Assembly: GCF_012927165.1 (NCBI RefSeq)
Contig: NZ_JABBGA010000013.1
Span: forward strand, 1-64,000
Source: Zoogloea dura
Lineage (GTDB): Bacteria; Pseudomonadota; Gammaproteobacteria; Burkholderiales; Rhodocyclaceae
Length of the DNA: 64,000 bases
Direction: 5' to 3'
The first letter of the stretch is position 1, and the number at the start of each line of letters is the position of its first letter. The translations under genes and the position numbers were made by a program. Below are positions 19,829-28,722 of the stretch, piece after piece. Under the pieces are notes generated by a model, which was not told the DNA's origin, made no database searches, and saw nothing but the letters and a program-made list of their open reading frames with translations.

Positions 19829-20788
19829 TCAGCGCCCGGCGATCCCGAATCCGTGGGCGGTAATGGCCAGCAGCAGCGGCGTCGTGACGGCCGAGCAGAC
19901 AGTGGACACGATCAGCGCCCCGGCGATGCCGCCTTCGACGGCCTTGAACTGGCGGGCCATCAGGAAGACATTGGCGCCCAGGCCGATGGAACCGAGCAGC
20001 ACGATGACCATCGTCTCCATCCGCGGCAGGCCGATCAACCTGGCCAGGCCCAGGATCGCCAGCGGCAGGATGACGAGCTTGAGCACGGCGATGATCGCAC
20101 TGACCCGCCACTGATCCCGCAGGTCGTATTCGGCCAGGCTCATGCCGAGGGCGACAAGGGCCAGCGGCATGCCGGTCTGGCCGAGCATGTGCAGGGGGCT
20201 GTCGATCACCTCCGGGAGGGCCGCCCCGCTCAACCCGAAGGCCGTCCCGGCAAGGATGGACAGGATGATCGGGTTGCGCAGCACGCCCTTCAGCGTATCC
20301 CGCAGCCCCTTCAGCGAAAGATGGCCATGCCGGTACCACTCGACAGAAACGCTGATCAGGGTCCACAGGATCAGGGCATTGAAGACCAGCACGAGGGCCA
20401 CCGACGGGATGGCCTGGTCGCCGAGGTAAGCCTTCGCCAGCGGCAGGCCGAGCATGACGTTGTTGGAGAAGATGCAGCCGATGCCGAACACGGTCTGCCC
20501 GATGCCGTCCAGCCCGAACAGCCTCGACGAGAGCAGCCGGCCCAGGGCAAAGATGCCCAGGCAGGCACCGAAGAAGGCGATCAGCAGGCGGCTGTCCACC
20601 GGCGGCAGGTGGGACAGGTCGCTCATCATGCGGAACAGCATCGCCGGCAGCCCGACGCTGAACACGAAGCGGGTCAGGTGCTGCGACATGGCCGTCGGCC
20701 AGCGGCCCACGCGCATCAGCAGGTAGCCCGTCAGGATGAGGGCGAACAGCGGTGCGCCGAGGGCGAGCTGGTGCAGGAATGCGTTCAT
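19829..20788 (-). CDS. AEC family transporter
   Basis: This 319-residue membrane protein has about ten hydrophobic segments and the auxin efflux carrier (AEC) family layout, with conserved helix breaks such as GCIFSNNVMLGLPL. Bacterial members include carriers for malate, malonate and related dicarboxylates. It lies 13 bp downstream of a tartrate/malate-type dehydrogenase gene, which suggests that this hydroxy-dicarboxylate is its substrate. The ATG at 20788 is chosen; upstream sequence in the longer frame belongs to the neighbour. Confidence 0.82.
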   Translation of the reverse strand: MNAFLHQLALGAPLFALILTGYLLMRVGRWPTAMSQHLTRFVFSVGLPAMLFRMMSDLSHLPPVDSRLLIAFFGACLGIFALGRLLSSRLFGLDGIGQTVFGIGCIFSNNVMLGLPLAKAYLGDQAIPSVALVLVFNALILWTLISVSVEWYRHGHLSLKGLRDTLKGVLRNPIILSILAGTAFGLSGAALPEVIDSPLHMLGQTGMPLALVALGMSLAEYDLRDQWRVSAIIAVLKLVILPLAILGLARLIGLPRMETMVIVLLGSIGLGANVFLMARQFKAVEGGIAGALIVSTVCSAVTTPLLLAITAHGFGIAGR

Positions 20789-20801
20789 CGGCAGCAGATC
20801 A

Positions 20802-21887
20802 TCAAACGCCCTGGCCGAGCACGTCGGCGACGGCCCGGCCGAGATCGGCGGTGGTGGCTGTGCCGCCCATGTCCGGGGTGCGCGGGCCATTGACCAGCAC
20901 ATGCTCGATGGCCCGCATGATTGCGTCGTGGGCCGCCTGGTAGCGCGCATCGCCCTGGCCCAGGAAGTCCAGCATCATGGCGCCGGACCAGATCATCGCG
21001 ATCGGATTGGCGATGCCCTGGCCGGCAATGTCCGGTGCCGAACCGTGCACCGGCTCGAACAGCGACGGGAAAGTGCGCTCGGGGTTGAGGTTGGCCGACG
21101 GGGCGATGCCGATGGTGCCGGTACACGCCGGCCCCAGGTCGGACAGGATGTCACCGAACAGGTTGGAGGCCACCACCACGTCGAAGCGCTCGGGGCTGAG
21201 CACGAAGCGGGCGGTGAGGATGTCGATGTGGTACTTGTCCCAGCGCACGTCGGGGTAATTGCCGGCCATCGCCTCGAGGCGCTCGTCCCAGTAGGGCATG
21301 CTGATGGCGATGCCGTTGGACTTGGTTGCCGAGGTCACATGCTTCTTCGGCCGGGTCTGCGCCAGGTCGAAGGCGAACTTCAGGATCCGGTCGGTGCCCT
21401 TGCGGGTGAAGATCGACTCCTGGATCACCGTTTCGCGCTCGGTCCCCTCGAAGATCCGCCCGCCGATGGACGAATACTCGCCCTCGGTGTTCTCGCGGAT
21501 CACGAAGAAGTCGATGTCGCCGACCTTGCGATTGGCCAGCGGGCAGGGAATGCCCGGCATCAGCCGCACCGGGCGGACGTTGGCGTACTGGTCGAACTCG
21601 CGGCGGAACTTGAGCAGCGAGCCCCACAGGGAGATGTGGTCGGGCACCTTGGCCGGCCAGCCCACCGCGCCGAAATAGATGGCATCGAAGCCCTTGAGCT
21701 GCTCGAACCAGTCGGCCGGCATCATCTCGCCGTGCGCGAGGTAGTAATCGCAATGGGCCCAGTCGAACGTGGTGAACTCCAGCTCGAGGCCGAAGCTGCG
21801 CATGGCCGCCTCGAGGACGCGCAGGCCCTCCGGCATGACTTCCTGGCCGATCCCGTCGCCGGCAATCACCGCGATTCGGTGCTTCAT
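20802..21887 (-). CDS. tartrate dehydrogenase / D-malate dehydrogenase (decarboxylating) family
   Basis: The 361-residue enzyme belongs to the beta-decarboxylating dehydrogenase family (TtuC/DmlA/LeuB). It has AGDGIGQEV at 9-17, the substrate-binding RENTEGEYSSIGG and the C-terminal FEPVHGSAPDIAGQ. TtuC-type enzymes oxidise tartrate or D-malate with NAD+ and divalent metal. The divergent LysR gene and downstream AEC transporter form a typical hydroxy-dicarboxylate use cluster. Tartrate and D-malate cannot be told apart from sequence alone. Confidence 0.88.
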   Translation of the reverse strand: MKHRIAVIAGDGIGQEVMPEGLRVLEAAMRSFGLELEFTTFDWAHCDYYLAHGEMMPADWFEQLKGFDAIYFGAVGWPAKVPDHISLWGSLLKFRREFDQYANVRPVRLMPGIPCPLANRKVGDIDFFVIRENTEGEYSSIGGRIFEGTERETVIQESIFTRKGTDRILKFAFDLAQTRPKKHVTSATKSNGIAISMPYWDERLEAMAGNYPDVRWDKYHIDILTARFVLSPERFDVVVASNLFGDILSDLGPACTGTIGIAPSANLNPERTFPSLFEPVHGSAPDIAGQGIANPIAMIWSGAMMLDFLGQGDARYQAAHDAIMRAIEHVLVNGPRTPDMGGTATTADLGRAVADVLGQGV

Positions 21888-21938
21888 GTCGATCTCCCTG
21901 CAATGGATGAATGTCTGGTCCGCACAGCTTAGAGATCA

Positions 21939-21957
21939 CGGATTTATTTACAATCCG
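21939..21957. promoter_or_regulatory. LysR-type operator in the divergent promoter
   Basis: The 99-bp space between the dehydrogenase and LysR genes contains the perfect dyad CGGATT-N7-AATCCG, which fits the interrupted-palindrome form of LysR-type boxes. It lies 29 bp before the LysR start and 51 bp before the dehydrogenase start, which suits control of both genes. Recognition by this particular regulator is inferred from position. Confidence 0.5.
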
Positions 21958-21986
21958 CTCAAATGTGAATCCTGCGGACACGAATC

Positions 21987-22889
21987 GTGAACATCAGACC
22001 CCAGCTCGAAGATCTCCGCCTGTTCTGCGTTGTAGTCCGCAACCGCAGCTTTGCAGAGACAGCCCGCGAACTGGGCATTTCAAAGGCGGTGGTGAGCAAG
22101 CGGATCGCCCTGCTTGAAACAGCCGTCCAGGAGACACTTTTCCATCGCACGACGCGCAATGTGCTGCTGACCGCCCAGGGCGAGATCGTCCACCAGTGGG
22201 CGCAGCGCATCCTCGAAGATGTCGATCTGATGGGAGAGGCGATCTCCCTCGAGAAGGCGGCGCCCGGCGGGCTTCTGCGGATCTGCAGCAGCACCGGCTT
22301 CGGGCGCAGCCGCCTGGCCCCGGCCCTGTCGGAACTGGCGCGGCGCTTCCCGCTGCTGGAGATCCAGGTAGAGCTGCTCGACCGGCCTGTCGACCTCATC
22401 GACGAAGGCTTTCAGCTGGACATCCGCATCGGCCAGGTGCGCGAGGGCAATGTCATCAAGCGCCGCATTGCCCGCAACCGGCGGGTGCTGTGCGCCTCAC
22501 CGGCCTACCTGGCGCAATACGGGATGCCGCAATCCCTGCAAGACCTGAAGGCCCACCGCTGCATCCCGATCCGCGAACGCGACCAGGACTTCGGGCGCTG
22601 GGAGCTGGACGGCCCGGAGGGGCGTGTCGCCATCAAGATCAGCGGCCCGCTCTCCGCCAACAACGGCGAGATCGTCCGCCAGTGGGCCATCGACGGCCAC
22701 GGCATCATCCTGCGCTCCACCTGGGACATCCACCGCGAGATCGAGACCGGCGTGCTGGTGCCGGTGCTGCCCCAGTACTTCCAGCAGGCGGATGTCTGGG
22801 CGGTGTATCCCTCACGCCTGTCGGTGTCGGCCAAACTCAAGGTCTGTGTTGAATTCCTGGAGCAGTGGTTCGAGCAGACCGGGATGTAA
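21987..22889 (+). CDS. LysR-family transcriptional regulator (DmlR/TtuA-like)
   Basis: The 300-residue protein has an N-terminal winged helix (LEDLRLFCVVVRNRSFAETA, residues 8-27) and a LysR substrate-binding domain. It starts with GTG. The divergent arrangement with the tartrate/malate dehydrogenase gene is that of DmlR and TtuA, which activate their neighbour when the substrate is present. No ribosome site decides the start, but the N terminus matches the family. Confidence 0.88.
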   Translation: MNIRPQLEDLRLFCVVVRNRSFAETARELGISKAVVSKRIALLETAVQETLFHRTTRNVLLTAQGEIVHQWAQRILEDVDLMGEAISLEKAAPGGLLRICSSTGFGRSRLAPALSELARRFPLLEIQVELLDRPVDLIDEGFQLDIRIGQVREGNVIKRRIARNRRVLCASPAYLAQYGMPQSLQDLKAHRCIPIRERDQDFGRWELDGPEGRVAIKISGPLSANNGEIVRQWAIDGHGIILRSTWDIHREIETGVLVPVLPQYFQQADVWAVYPSRLSVSAKLKVCVEFLEQWFEQTGM

Positions 22890-22912
22890 GTCACATCCGC
22901 GCCCGCTGAATT

Positions 22913-23235
22913 GAATAAAGTGCCGCCGGATCTCACATCCGGGCTGCGTGAACTCAAATCCGCGGGTCCGGATCTCAAATCCGGGGTGCGAGATTTGAAT
23001 TCCGGAGGGCTGGATCTCAATTCCGGGGTGCGAGATTTGAGTTCCGGAGGGCGAGATCTCAATTCCGGTGGGCTAGATTTGAATTCCGGAGTGCCGGATC
23101 TCAATTCTGGGGAGCGGGATCTCTAATCCGCGGTGCCGGATGTCAATTCCGTACCCGCGGATGTCAATCATGCGGGCAGTTAACTGACATCCGCGGCCGG
23201 TTAACTGACATCCGTGCTGGGTGAACTCAGTTAAG
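22913..23235. repeat. degenerate 21-bp tandem repeat array
   Basis: About 14 units of 20-22 bp follow the LysR gene. The consensus is close to GGATCTCAATTCCGGGGTGC, alternating with GAGATTTGAATTCCGGAGGG. The last units change to TTAACTGACATCCG. Because the period is 21, the array reads as a heptapeptide repeat (DLNSGGV-like) on the plus strand and SPPELRS-like on the minus strand. Neither frame has a convincing gene structure. There are no unique spacers, so it is not a CRISPR. Function unknown. Confidence 0.85.
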
Positions 23236-23279
23236 CGCCCTGGGCACCTCTCCCGCGGTGGCTTTTACTGGATGGTTTT

Positions 23280-23860
23280 CCCCTTGTTCAACGTTGGATT
23301 GGCCGGGAGTTCGCCCCGGCGGGCGACCTCCTTTCTTGCTTCGCCAAGAAAGGAGGCAAAGAAGGCGACCCGCCTCCCCGGTCGTTCGCTTCGCGAACGA
23401 CTCCCCTGCGCTGCTCACGCCAGGCGGCCGGCGCGGAACTCGCCCTTCGGGCTCAAACAGCCGCGCCGGACTTCCCCGCCTGCCGTTCCGCTGCTCGGCG
23501 GGTCGGAACGGGCTTTTCGCAAACACCGAGCCTTTGCTGAAGTAGTTGTTGATGATCAACGCAAAGCAAAACCCCAGCGTCTCGCACCCACCGAGCTTTC
23601 CGTAGAGGCTCGGTGCTTGCTGAAAGCCCGTTCTGACCCGCCGAGCAGCGCAGCAGCGGGCGGGGCTTTCCGGCGCGGCTGTCTGAGGAGGCGCAGCCGA
23701 CGAGTTCCGCGCCGGCCGCACGATGCGAGCAGCGCAGGGGAGTCGTCCGCTACGCGGACGACCGGGGAAGCCGGGTCGCCTTTCTTTCCCCCTTTCTTTG
23801 GCGACGCAAAGAAAGGGGTCGCCCGCCGGGGCGAATTCCCGGCCAATTCAAGGTGGAAAA
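23280..23860. repeat. long imperfect palindrome (two inverted arms of about 240 bp)
   Basis: The left arm, about 23298-23535, is the imperfect reverse complement of about 23605-23846, with looser similarity extending to 23280 and 23860. Shared blocks include GGCCGGG, CGCCCCGGCGGGCGACC, GACTCCCCTGCGCTGCTC and GCGGCCGGCGCGGAACTC. Each arm also contains small hairpins such as GGTCGTTCGCTTCGCGAACGACT. No transposase or reliable reading frame is present. Similar sequence is remembered from intergenic regions of many proteobacteria, usually mis-annotated as short ORFs. The element is probably a dispersed repeat, perhaps two inverted copies. Confidence 0.8.
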
Positions 23861-23919
23861 AAGGAAGGCCGACCAGAAAAGGCACCCCGCACGCTAAAAA
23901 AGCCCCCCCCCACCAAACC

Positions 23920-25776
23920 TCAAGGCGTCTCGATGTACTGCTGGGTACTGCGGTTGGCCACGGACGGCTTGGCCAGGGTGCTCTTGGTCCTCACGTACTG
24001 CAGGAAGGAATCCGCGTAATCCAGGAAGGTGTCTTCCCGCAGGTTGGCCGGGATGGTCTTGAGGGTGTCGTACTTGTCGCCCCCGTCGGCGGTGAAGTTG
24101 TTGGTGATCAGCTTGTAGCTGGTAGCCGGATCCAGAGCCTTCCAGGTGCCCGTGCTGTCACGCACTTCCAGGGCGCTGACGCGGCTTCCCTTGGCCTGGT
24201 TCATGTCCACCTTGAAACGCAGGCCGCCGGTGTAGGGGTAGGCGCCCGTGCCGGTGCCGTTGATCACCGAATCCACCCCATCCTCGATCGCAGACTTGAC
24301 CTGGGTGCCGGTGAGCACCAGGCGGTAGAGAGTGTTCTTGAAGGGCAGCAGGGTGTACACCTTGCCGACGGTGATGTCGCCGGAGGCGATGTCGATGCGC
24401 ACGCCGCCGGCGTTCTGCAGGCTGATGTCGGCACCGCCGAAGCGCTGGCCCTGCTCCAGGAAGGCTTCCGCCACCAGTTGCTGGATGTCGCCACCCTGGG
24501 CGACGACCGTGGCGTCCTGGTTGCAGACGTCGCCCAGGCTGGAGCGGCTGGTGTCGCGCTTGCTGCCCGGCACCCGGCGCAGGCACAGGTTGTCGGTGCT
24601 GCGGCCCGCCACCTGGGTGCCGAGGGCATCCTTGGCGGCCTTGTAGGGGCTCAACACGGCAACCGCCGCGGGCGACGGCGTGGTGATGCGGAACACTCCG
24701 GCGGCATTCAGCTGGCTGCGATAGGCGGCCGCGTCGGTGTCGGTCGCGGTGGCCGAGCCCACCTTGTAGGTGTCACCCAGCAATACCTGGGGCTTGCCGT
24801 TGCAGCTGAGCACATCACCGTTGACGTCGAACTTCACGTCGAGGGCGCCCACCGCGTAGCTGTACTGCCAGGCCTGGGTGATGCAGACCTTCTTGCCGGC
24901 CTTGTCGGTGGCCTGGGTGGGGTAGGCGCCCGAGGGGGTCAGGCCGTAGGCCGTCATGCTCGACGGGCCGAGCAGGGTGTGGGAGTCGCCGCCGACGATC
25001 ACGTCCACGCCCGTCAGCTTCGGCGCAATGGCCTTGTCGGCGTCGTAGCCGAGGTGGGACAGCAGGATGATCTTGTTGATGCCGCGCAGCTTGAGCTCGT
25101 CGATGGTGGCCTGGGCCGCGGTGGCCTCGTCGAGGAACTCGGTGGAGGCATCCGGGCGGGAGGCGAACTGGGTCTTGCCCTTGACGGTGAGGCCGACGAT
25201 GCCGATCTGCTCGCCGTCCTTCTCGACGATGCGGTAGGCGCTCATCCGGCCGGCCAGCGGTGAGCCGGCGGCGGGCCGCACGTTGGCGGAGAGCACCGGC
25301 GTCTTGCAGCTGCCGGCGTGCAGGAAGTCGATGAACTTGACGAGGCCCGCGTTGGCACTGTCGAACTCGTGGTTGCCGATCGACATGGCGTCGAAGCAGA
25401 CCGTGTTCATCATGTCGGCGTCGGCCTTGCCTTCGCTCTGGGTGAAGTACAGGTCGCCGGTGATGGCGTCGCCGGCGTGCAGCTTGAGCACGTTGGGCTT
25501 GCCGGCCGAGAGCGCCTCGATGGCTGCAGTGACGCGGGCAAAACCGCCCAGCTCGACCGTCACCGCACGGGACGTCCCCGCCGCATCCTTCAGGCTCAGG
25601 GTGGTGGTTTCGGCGTCGAGGTGGGAGTGGTGGTCATTGATGTGCAGGATGGTCAGGTCCAGCGCCTTGCTGCTCCCCCCGCCGCCGCAGGCGGACAGGC
25701 TCAGGGCGCCGAGCACGGACAGCAAAACCGGCAGGCTGCGCCTGACGGGAAGAGGGGAACGAAGAGGGAAGGTCAT
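23920..25776 (-). CDS. lipoprotein 5'-nucleotidase / 2',3'-cyclic phosphodiesterase family (UshA-like)
   Basis: The 618-residue protein begins with a lipoprotein signal: a hydrophobic stretch and the lipobox LSAC (27-30), followed by glycines. The metallophosphatase domain shows the di-metal motifs HINDHHSHLD (45-54), GD (102-103), GNHEFD (134-139) and GGDSHT. The C-terminal half is the 5'-nucleotidase substrate domain. It probably releases phosphate or nucleosides from nucleotides in the periplasm. It is a single gene next to the palindrome, with no obvious operon partner. Confidence 0.87.
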   Translation of the reverse strand: MTFPLRSPLPVRRSLPVLLSVLGALSLSACGGGGSSKALDLTILHINDHHSHLDAETTTLSLKDAAGTSRAVTVELGGFARVTAAIEALSAGKPNVLKLHAGDAITGDLYFTQSEGKADADMMNTVCFDAMSIGNHEFDSANAGLVKFIDFLHAGSCKTPVLSANVRPAAGSPLAGRMSAYRIVEKDGEQIGIVGLTVKGKTQFASRPDASTEFLDEATAAQATIDELKLRGINKIILLSHLGYDADKAIAPKLTGVDVIVGGDSHTLLGPSSMTAYGLTPSGAYPTQATDKAGKKVCITQAWQYSYAVGALDVKFDVNGDVLSCNGKPQVLLGDTYKVGSATATDTDAAAYRSQLNAAGVFRITTPSPAAVAVLSPYKAAKDALGTQVAGRSTDNLCLRRVPGSKRDTSRSSLGDVCNQDATVVAQGGDIQQLVAEAFLEQGQRFGGADISLQNAGGVRIDIASGDITVGKVYTLLPFKNTLYRLVLTGTQVKSAIEDGVDSVINGTGTGAYPYTGGLRFKVDMNQAKGSRVSALEVRDSTGTWKALDPATSYKLITNNFTADGGDKYDTLKTIPANLREDTFLDYADSFLQYVRTKSTLAKPSVANRSTQQYIETP

Positions 25777-25869
25777 GGCTGCCGCCTGGATTGTCGAAAG
25801 CCCAGGAGACTAGAGCCGCAGGATTAAACGGCCATGACGTTCCGGTGACGTCTCCCCGCGCCCCCGCCC

Positions 25870-26517
25870 TCAGACTCGCAGGCCGGCGCGGGTCATCAGC
25901 AGCAGCGCCTGGGCCCGGCTGGTGACGCCCAGCGCCCGCAGGATGGCCGACACATGGACCTTGACCGTGCCTTCGGAGAGGCCGAGAAACTCGGCGATGT
26001 CGCGGTTCGACTTGCCTTGGGCGACCAGCTCGAGCACCCGCCCCTGGGCCGCGGTGAGCTGGAAGCGTTCGGCAAAGGCCTGGCTGGCGCGGCGGTTGCG
26101 CCCGGAGCCGTCGGTGCCGGTCGCCGTCTCGGGGGTGAACACGCCACCCGCCAGGATGGTGCGCACCGCTTCGATGAGGGTGTTGCTGGGGCTGGCCTTG
26201 GAGACGAAGCCGGAGGCGCCGGCCTTCATGGCGCGCTGCACCGACTCCCGGTCGTCGAGCGCCGAGACCACCAGGGCCGGCACGTCGGGAAAGCGCTTGG
26301 CGATGGCGCCCAGCAGGGAGAAGCCGTTGATCTCGGGCAGCATCAGGTCCACCACCAGCAGGTCGCAGTCGGGGTTGGCCTCCAGCAGCGCCAGCGCGTC
26401 GGTGGCGTTGCTGGCCTGCTCGCACACCACACCTTCGCCCACCTGGGCGAGGGTCAGGGCCATGGCTTCGCGCACCAGCACATGGTCTTCGATAATAAGA
26501 ATACGGGTCTGCATCAT
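25870..26517 (-). CDS. NarL/LuxR-type response regulator
   Basis: The 215-residue protein has a receiver domain with the acidic pair E10-D11, phosphoacceptor Asp57 in LLVVDLMLP and the conserved Lys in GFVSKAS. It ends with a LuxR-type helix-turn-helix (GKSNRDIAEFLGLSEGTVKV). It diverges from the TonB receptor/binding protein/kinase operon and is the natural partner of that kinase. Start codons at 26517 and 26514 (adjacent ATGs) are both plausible; the frame is open back to 26550. Confidence 0.87.
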   Translation of the reverse strand: MMQTRILIIEDHVLVREAMALTLAQVGEGVVCEQASNATDALALLEANPDCDLLVVDLMLPEINGFSLLGAIAKRFPDVPALVVSALDDRESVQRAMKAGASGFVSKASPSNTLIEAVRTILAGGVFTPETATGTDGSGRNRRASQAFAERFQLTAAQGRVLELVAQGKSNRDIAEFLGLSEGTVKVHVSAILRALGVTSRAQALLLMTRAGLRV

Positions 26518-26536
26518 CACCAGTTGCTCGCAAAAA

Positions 26537-26590
26537 CCCAAAATGGGCAATCCCTCAGTTTAGTCCGGGCACCATGGGCCCAAAATGGTG
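26537..26590. promoter_or_regulatory. direct repeats CCCAAAATGG in the divergent promoter
   Basis: The 108-bp region between the response regulator and the TonB receptor gene contains CCCAAAATGGG (26537-26547) and CCCAAAATGGTG (26579-26590). They start 42 bp apart, about four helical turns. They could be binding sites for the neighbouring response regulator. A related CCAAAATGGG also occurs at 62141-62150. The assignment is tentative. Confidence 0.35.
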
Positions 26591-26625
26591 AGAATCGAAG
26601 TCCAGTGCCACCACGGCATACGGCC

Positions 26626-28716
26626 ATGCTGCTCTCTCACCACGCGTCCATCCCGCACCGCACCGCCCGCTCCGCACTGTTCATCCTGCTTGCCATGCTT
26701 GCGCTTGTTGCCAGGGGCATGGAGTCACAGCAGTCCGACAGCGGCATCAGCGAAGCAGAGTATCTCGCCGAACTGCCGGTGGTGCTCTCGGCAACACGCC
26801 TGTCCCAGGCCCGCGCCGACGCCCCTGGTTCGGTGAGCGTCATCGACCGCCACATGATCCGGGCATCCGGGGCCCGCAACATCCACGAGCTGTTCATGCT
26901 GCTGCCCGGTTTCCAGCTTGGGCTGCATACCGGCAACCACCCCCTGGTCACCTATCACGGGCTGGCCGACGAAGCGCCCCGGCGCATGCTGGTGCAGGTG
27001 GACGGCCGCTCCGGGTATTCCCCCTACCTGATCTCGGGGGTGGAATGGAACCAGCTGGGGGTGGACATCGACGACATCGAACGCATCGAGGTCTTCCGCG
27101 GATCGAATTCGGCAGCCTACGGCAGCAATGCCTTCCTCGGTGTGGCCAACATCATAACCCGCGCCCCCTCGGAAACCCTCGGTAACAGTGTGCGCTACCG
27201 GGGCGGCAGCGGCGGTGTGAATGATCTGAGCCTGCGCCTCGGCCGCCAGCTGGGCGACGTGGACCTGCGCCTGACCTTGGCCCGCCAGTACGACCGCGGC
27301 CTCGAGGCGATCAATGACTGGCGCCGCAACGAGATGGCCAGCCTGCGCGCGGACTGGTCCGCCAGCCATGCCGACCGCGTCGAGTTCCAGGCCGGCTGGA
27401 CCGGCAACGAACAGGGAACCGGCAAGGACGCCAACCTCACCGACCCGGAACGCAGCATGCGCATCTCGAGCAGCTTCGGCCTGCTGCGCTGGCACCACGC
27501 GCCGTCCGCCGGCGAGGAGCTGACCCTCACCTGGTATCACCAGGAGGAGAACGGTCGCGACCGCTTTGCCCGGGATGTCCCGATTCCAGCCCGCCTGTCG
27601 GGCGTTCCCGGCGGCATCGTGATCCCTTTCGACTTCGATTACGGCTTCCGCGCGGTGCGCGACGACCTGGAGATCCAGCGCGTGGACTCGCCCCACCCGG
27701 ACGTACGCACGGTGATCGGCGCCGGCCTGCGTCAGGACCGGCTCACTGCGCCGCTGTACTTCGGCACCTCCGGCAGCATCGGCAGCGGCGTCAATCGCGC
27801 CTTCGCCACCGTCGAATGGCGGGCCTCCCGGCGCTGGCTGTTCAATGCGGGCGCCATGGTCGAAGACAATTCGCTGACAGGAACATCGCTGGCCCCGCGG
27901 GCCTCAGCCAATTATCATATGACGGAAAATCAGACGCTGCGCATGGGCGTCAATCGTTCCCACCGCAGCCCGACTGCCTTCGAACAGAAGTCCAGCATGA
28001 TCTTCTCCAACTCCGCGCCAGTCGTCACCCCAGGCTTCACGCTGCCGGCCGGCACGCCCATCTCCCAGACATTCCGCCCCTCCCCCGGCCTGACGGCCGA
28101 GAGGGTGACCACCTACGAGCTCGGCTACCTCGCCGAAGATCCCACCCTCAATGCAAGCCTGGATGCTCGCATCTTCCTCGAGCGGGCCCGCGACTTGATC
28201 GAAATGCATCTCGAGAACTCCAGCATCGGCCTGCTGCCCCGGAACAACACCCGATATCTGGCCAACTCAGGAAAAGCCGACATCCGCGGGCTGGAGCTGA
28301 TCGCCACCTGGCGCCCGGCCACCCACAGCTGGCTGTCCGTGCAACACACCGAGCTGCGCATCGACGGCCCCGCCGTACCCGCCGCCGGCAGTGGTGCCAA
28401 CCCCTCTCCGTGGGTTGCCAACTCCGCCCCCCGGCAATCGACAGGCCTGTTCTGCGCCTGGGCCTTTGCACCGGACTGGCAGGTCAGCCTGGCACGCCGC
28501 TGGACCGGCAGCATGGCCTGGTATGCGGACGATGCTCACCGGGTGCCGGCCTACCGCCAGCTCGACCTGCAGCTGACCCACCGCCTGCCCGCCGCCCTGG
28601 CGCGCGGTGACATATCCCTCACCGCCCGCAACATCGATGGCGGCGAGCAGACCTTCGCCCCTGGTGCCGCCTGGTGGGGCAGCCAGGTGTTCGGCACCCT
28701 GCAACTCGAATTCTGA
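26626..28716 (+). CDS. TonB-dependent outer-membrane receptor
   Basis: The 696-residue protein has a signal peptide (hydrophobic residues about 14-29). A plug domain follows (VVLSATRLSQ, SVIDRHMIRASGARNIHELFMLLPG, then IERIEVFRGSNSAAYGSNAFLGVANIITR), and then a long beta-barrel ending in LEF. The terminal Phe is the usual barrel signal. The start ATG at 26626 is chosen because it opens the signal peptide; the frame is open further upstream. It is the first gene of a unit with a periplasmic binding protein and a sensor kinase. Its ligand is unknown. Confidence 0.88.
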   Translation: MLLSHHASIPHRTARSALFILLAMLALVARGMESQQSDSGISEAEYLAELPVVLSATRLSQARADAPGSVSVIDRHMIRASGARNIHELFMLLPGFQLGLHTGNHPLVTYHGLADEAPRRMLVQVDGRSGYSPYLISGVEWNQLGVDIDDIERIEVFRGSNSAAYGSNAFLGVANIITRAPSETLGNSVRYRGGSGGVNDLSLRLGRQLGDVDLRLTLARQYDRGLEAINDWRRNEMASLRADWSASHADRVEFQAGWTGNEQGTGKDANLTDPERSMRISSSFGLLRWHHAPSAGEELTLTWYHQEENGRDRFARDVPIPARLSGVPGGIVIPFDFDYGFRAVRDDLEIQRVDSPHPDVRTVIGAGLRQDRLTAPLYFGTSGSIGSGVNRAFATVEWRASRRWLFNAGAMVEDNSLTGTSLAPRASANYHMTENQTLRMGVNRSHRSPTAFEQKSSMIFSNSAPVVTPGFTLPAGTPISQTFRPSPGLTAERVTTYELGYLAEDPTLNASLDARIFLERARDLIEMHLENSSIGLLPRNNTRYLANSGKADIRGLELIATWRPATHSWLSVQHTELRIDGPAVPAAGSGANPSPWVANSAPRQSTGLFCAWAFAPDWQVSLARRWTGSMAWYADDAHRVPAYRQLDLQLTHRLPAALARGDISLTARNIDGGEQTFAPGAAWWGSQVFGTLQLEF

Positions 28717-28722
28717 TCCCCG

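Noticed and set aside
22505-23126. Frames through the 21-bp repeats, giving heptapeptide-repeat proteins on either strand
   Set aside because: Coding potential comes only from the 21-bp period. One frame runs into the LysR gene antisense and neither has a convincing start signal.
22913-23235. CRISPR array
   Set aside because: The repeats are contiguous and degenerate with no unique spacers, and no cas genes are present.
23280-23860. Insertion sequence
   Set aside because: There is an inverted arrangement but no transposase frame, and no target-site duplication could be identified.
23221-25263. 680-codon plus-strand frame covering the palindrome and the nucleotidase gene
   Set aside because: It runs through a non-coding repeat and then antisense to the 5'-nucleotidase gene, which has a lipobox and all metal motifs.
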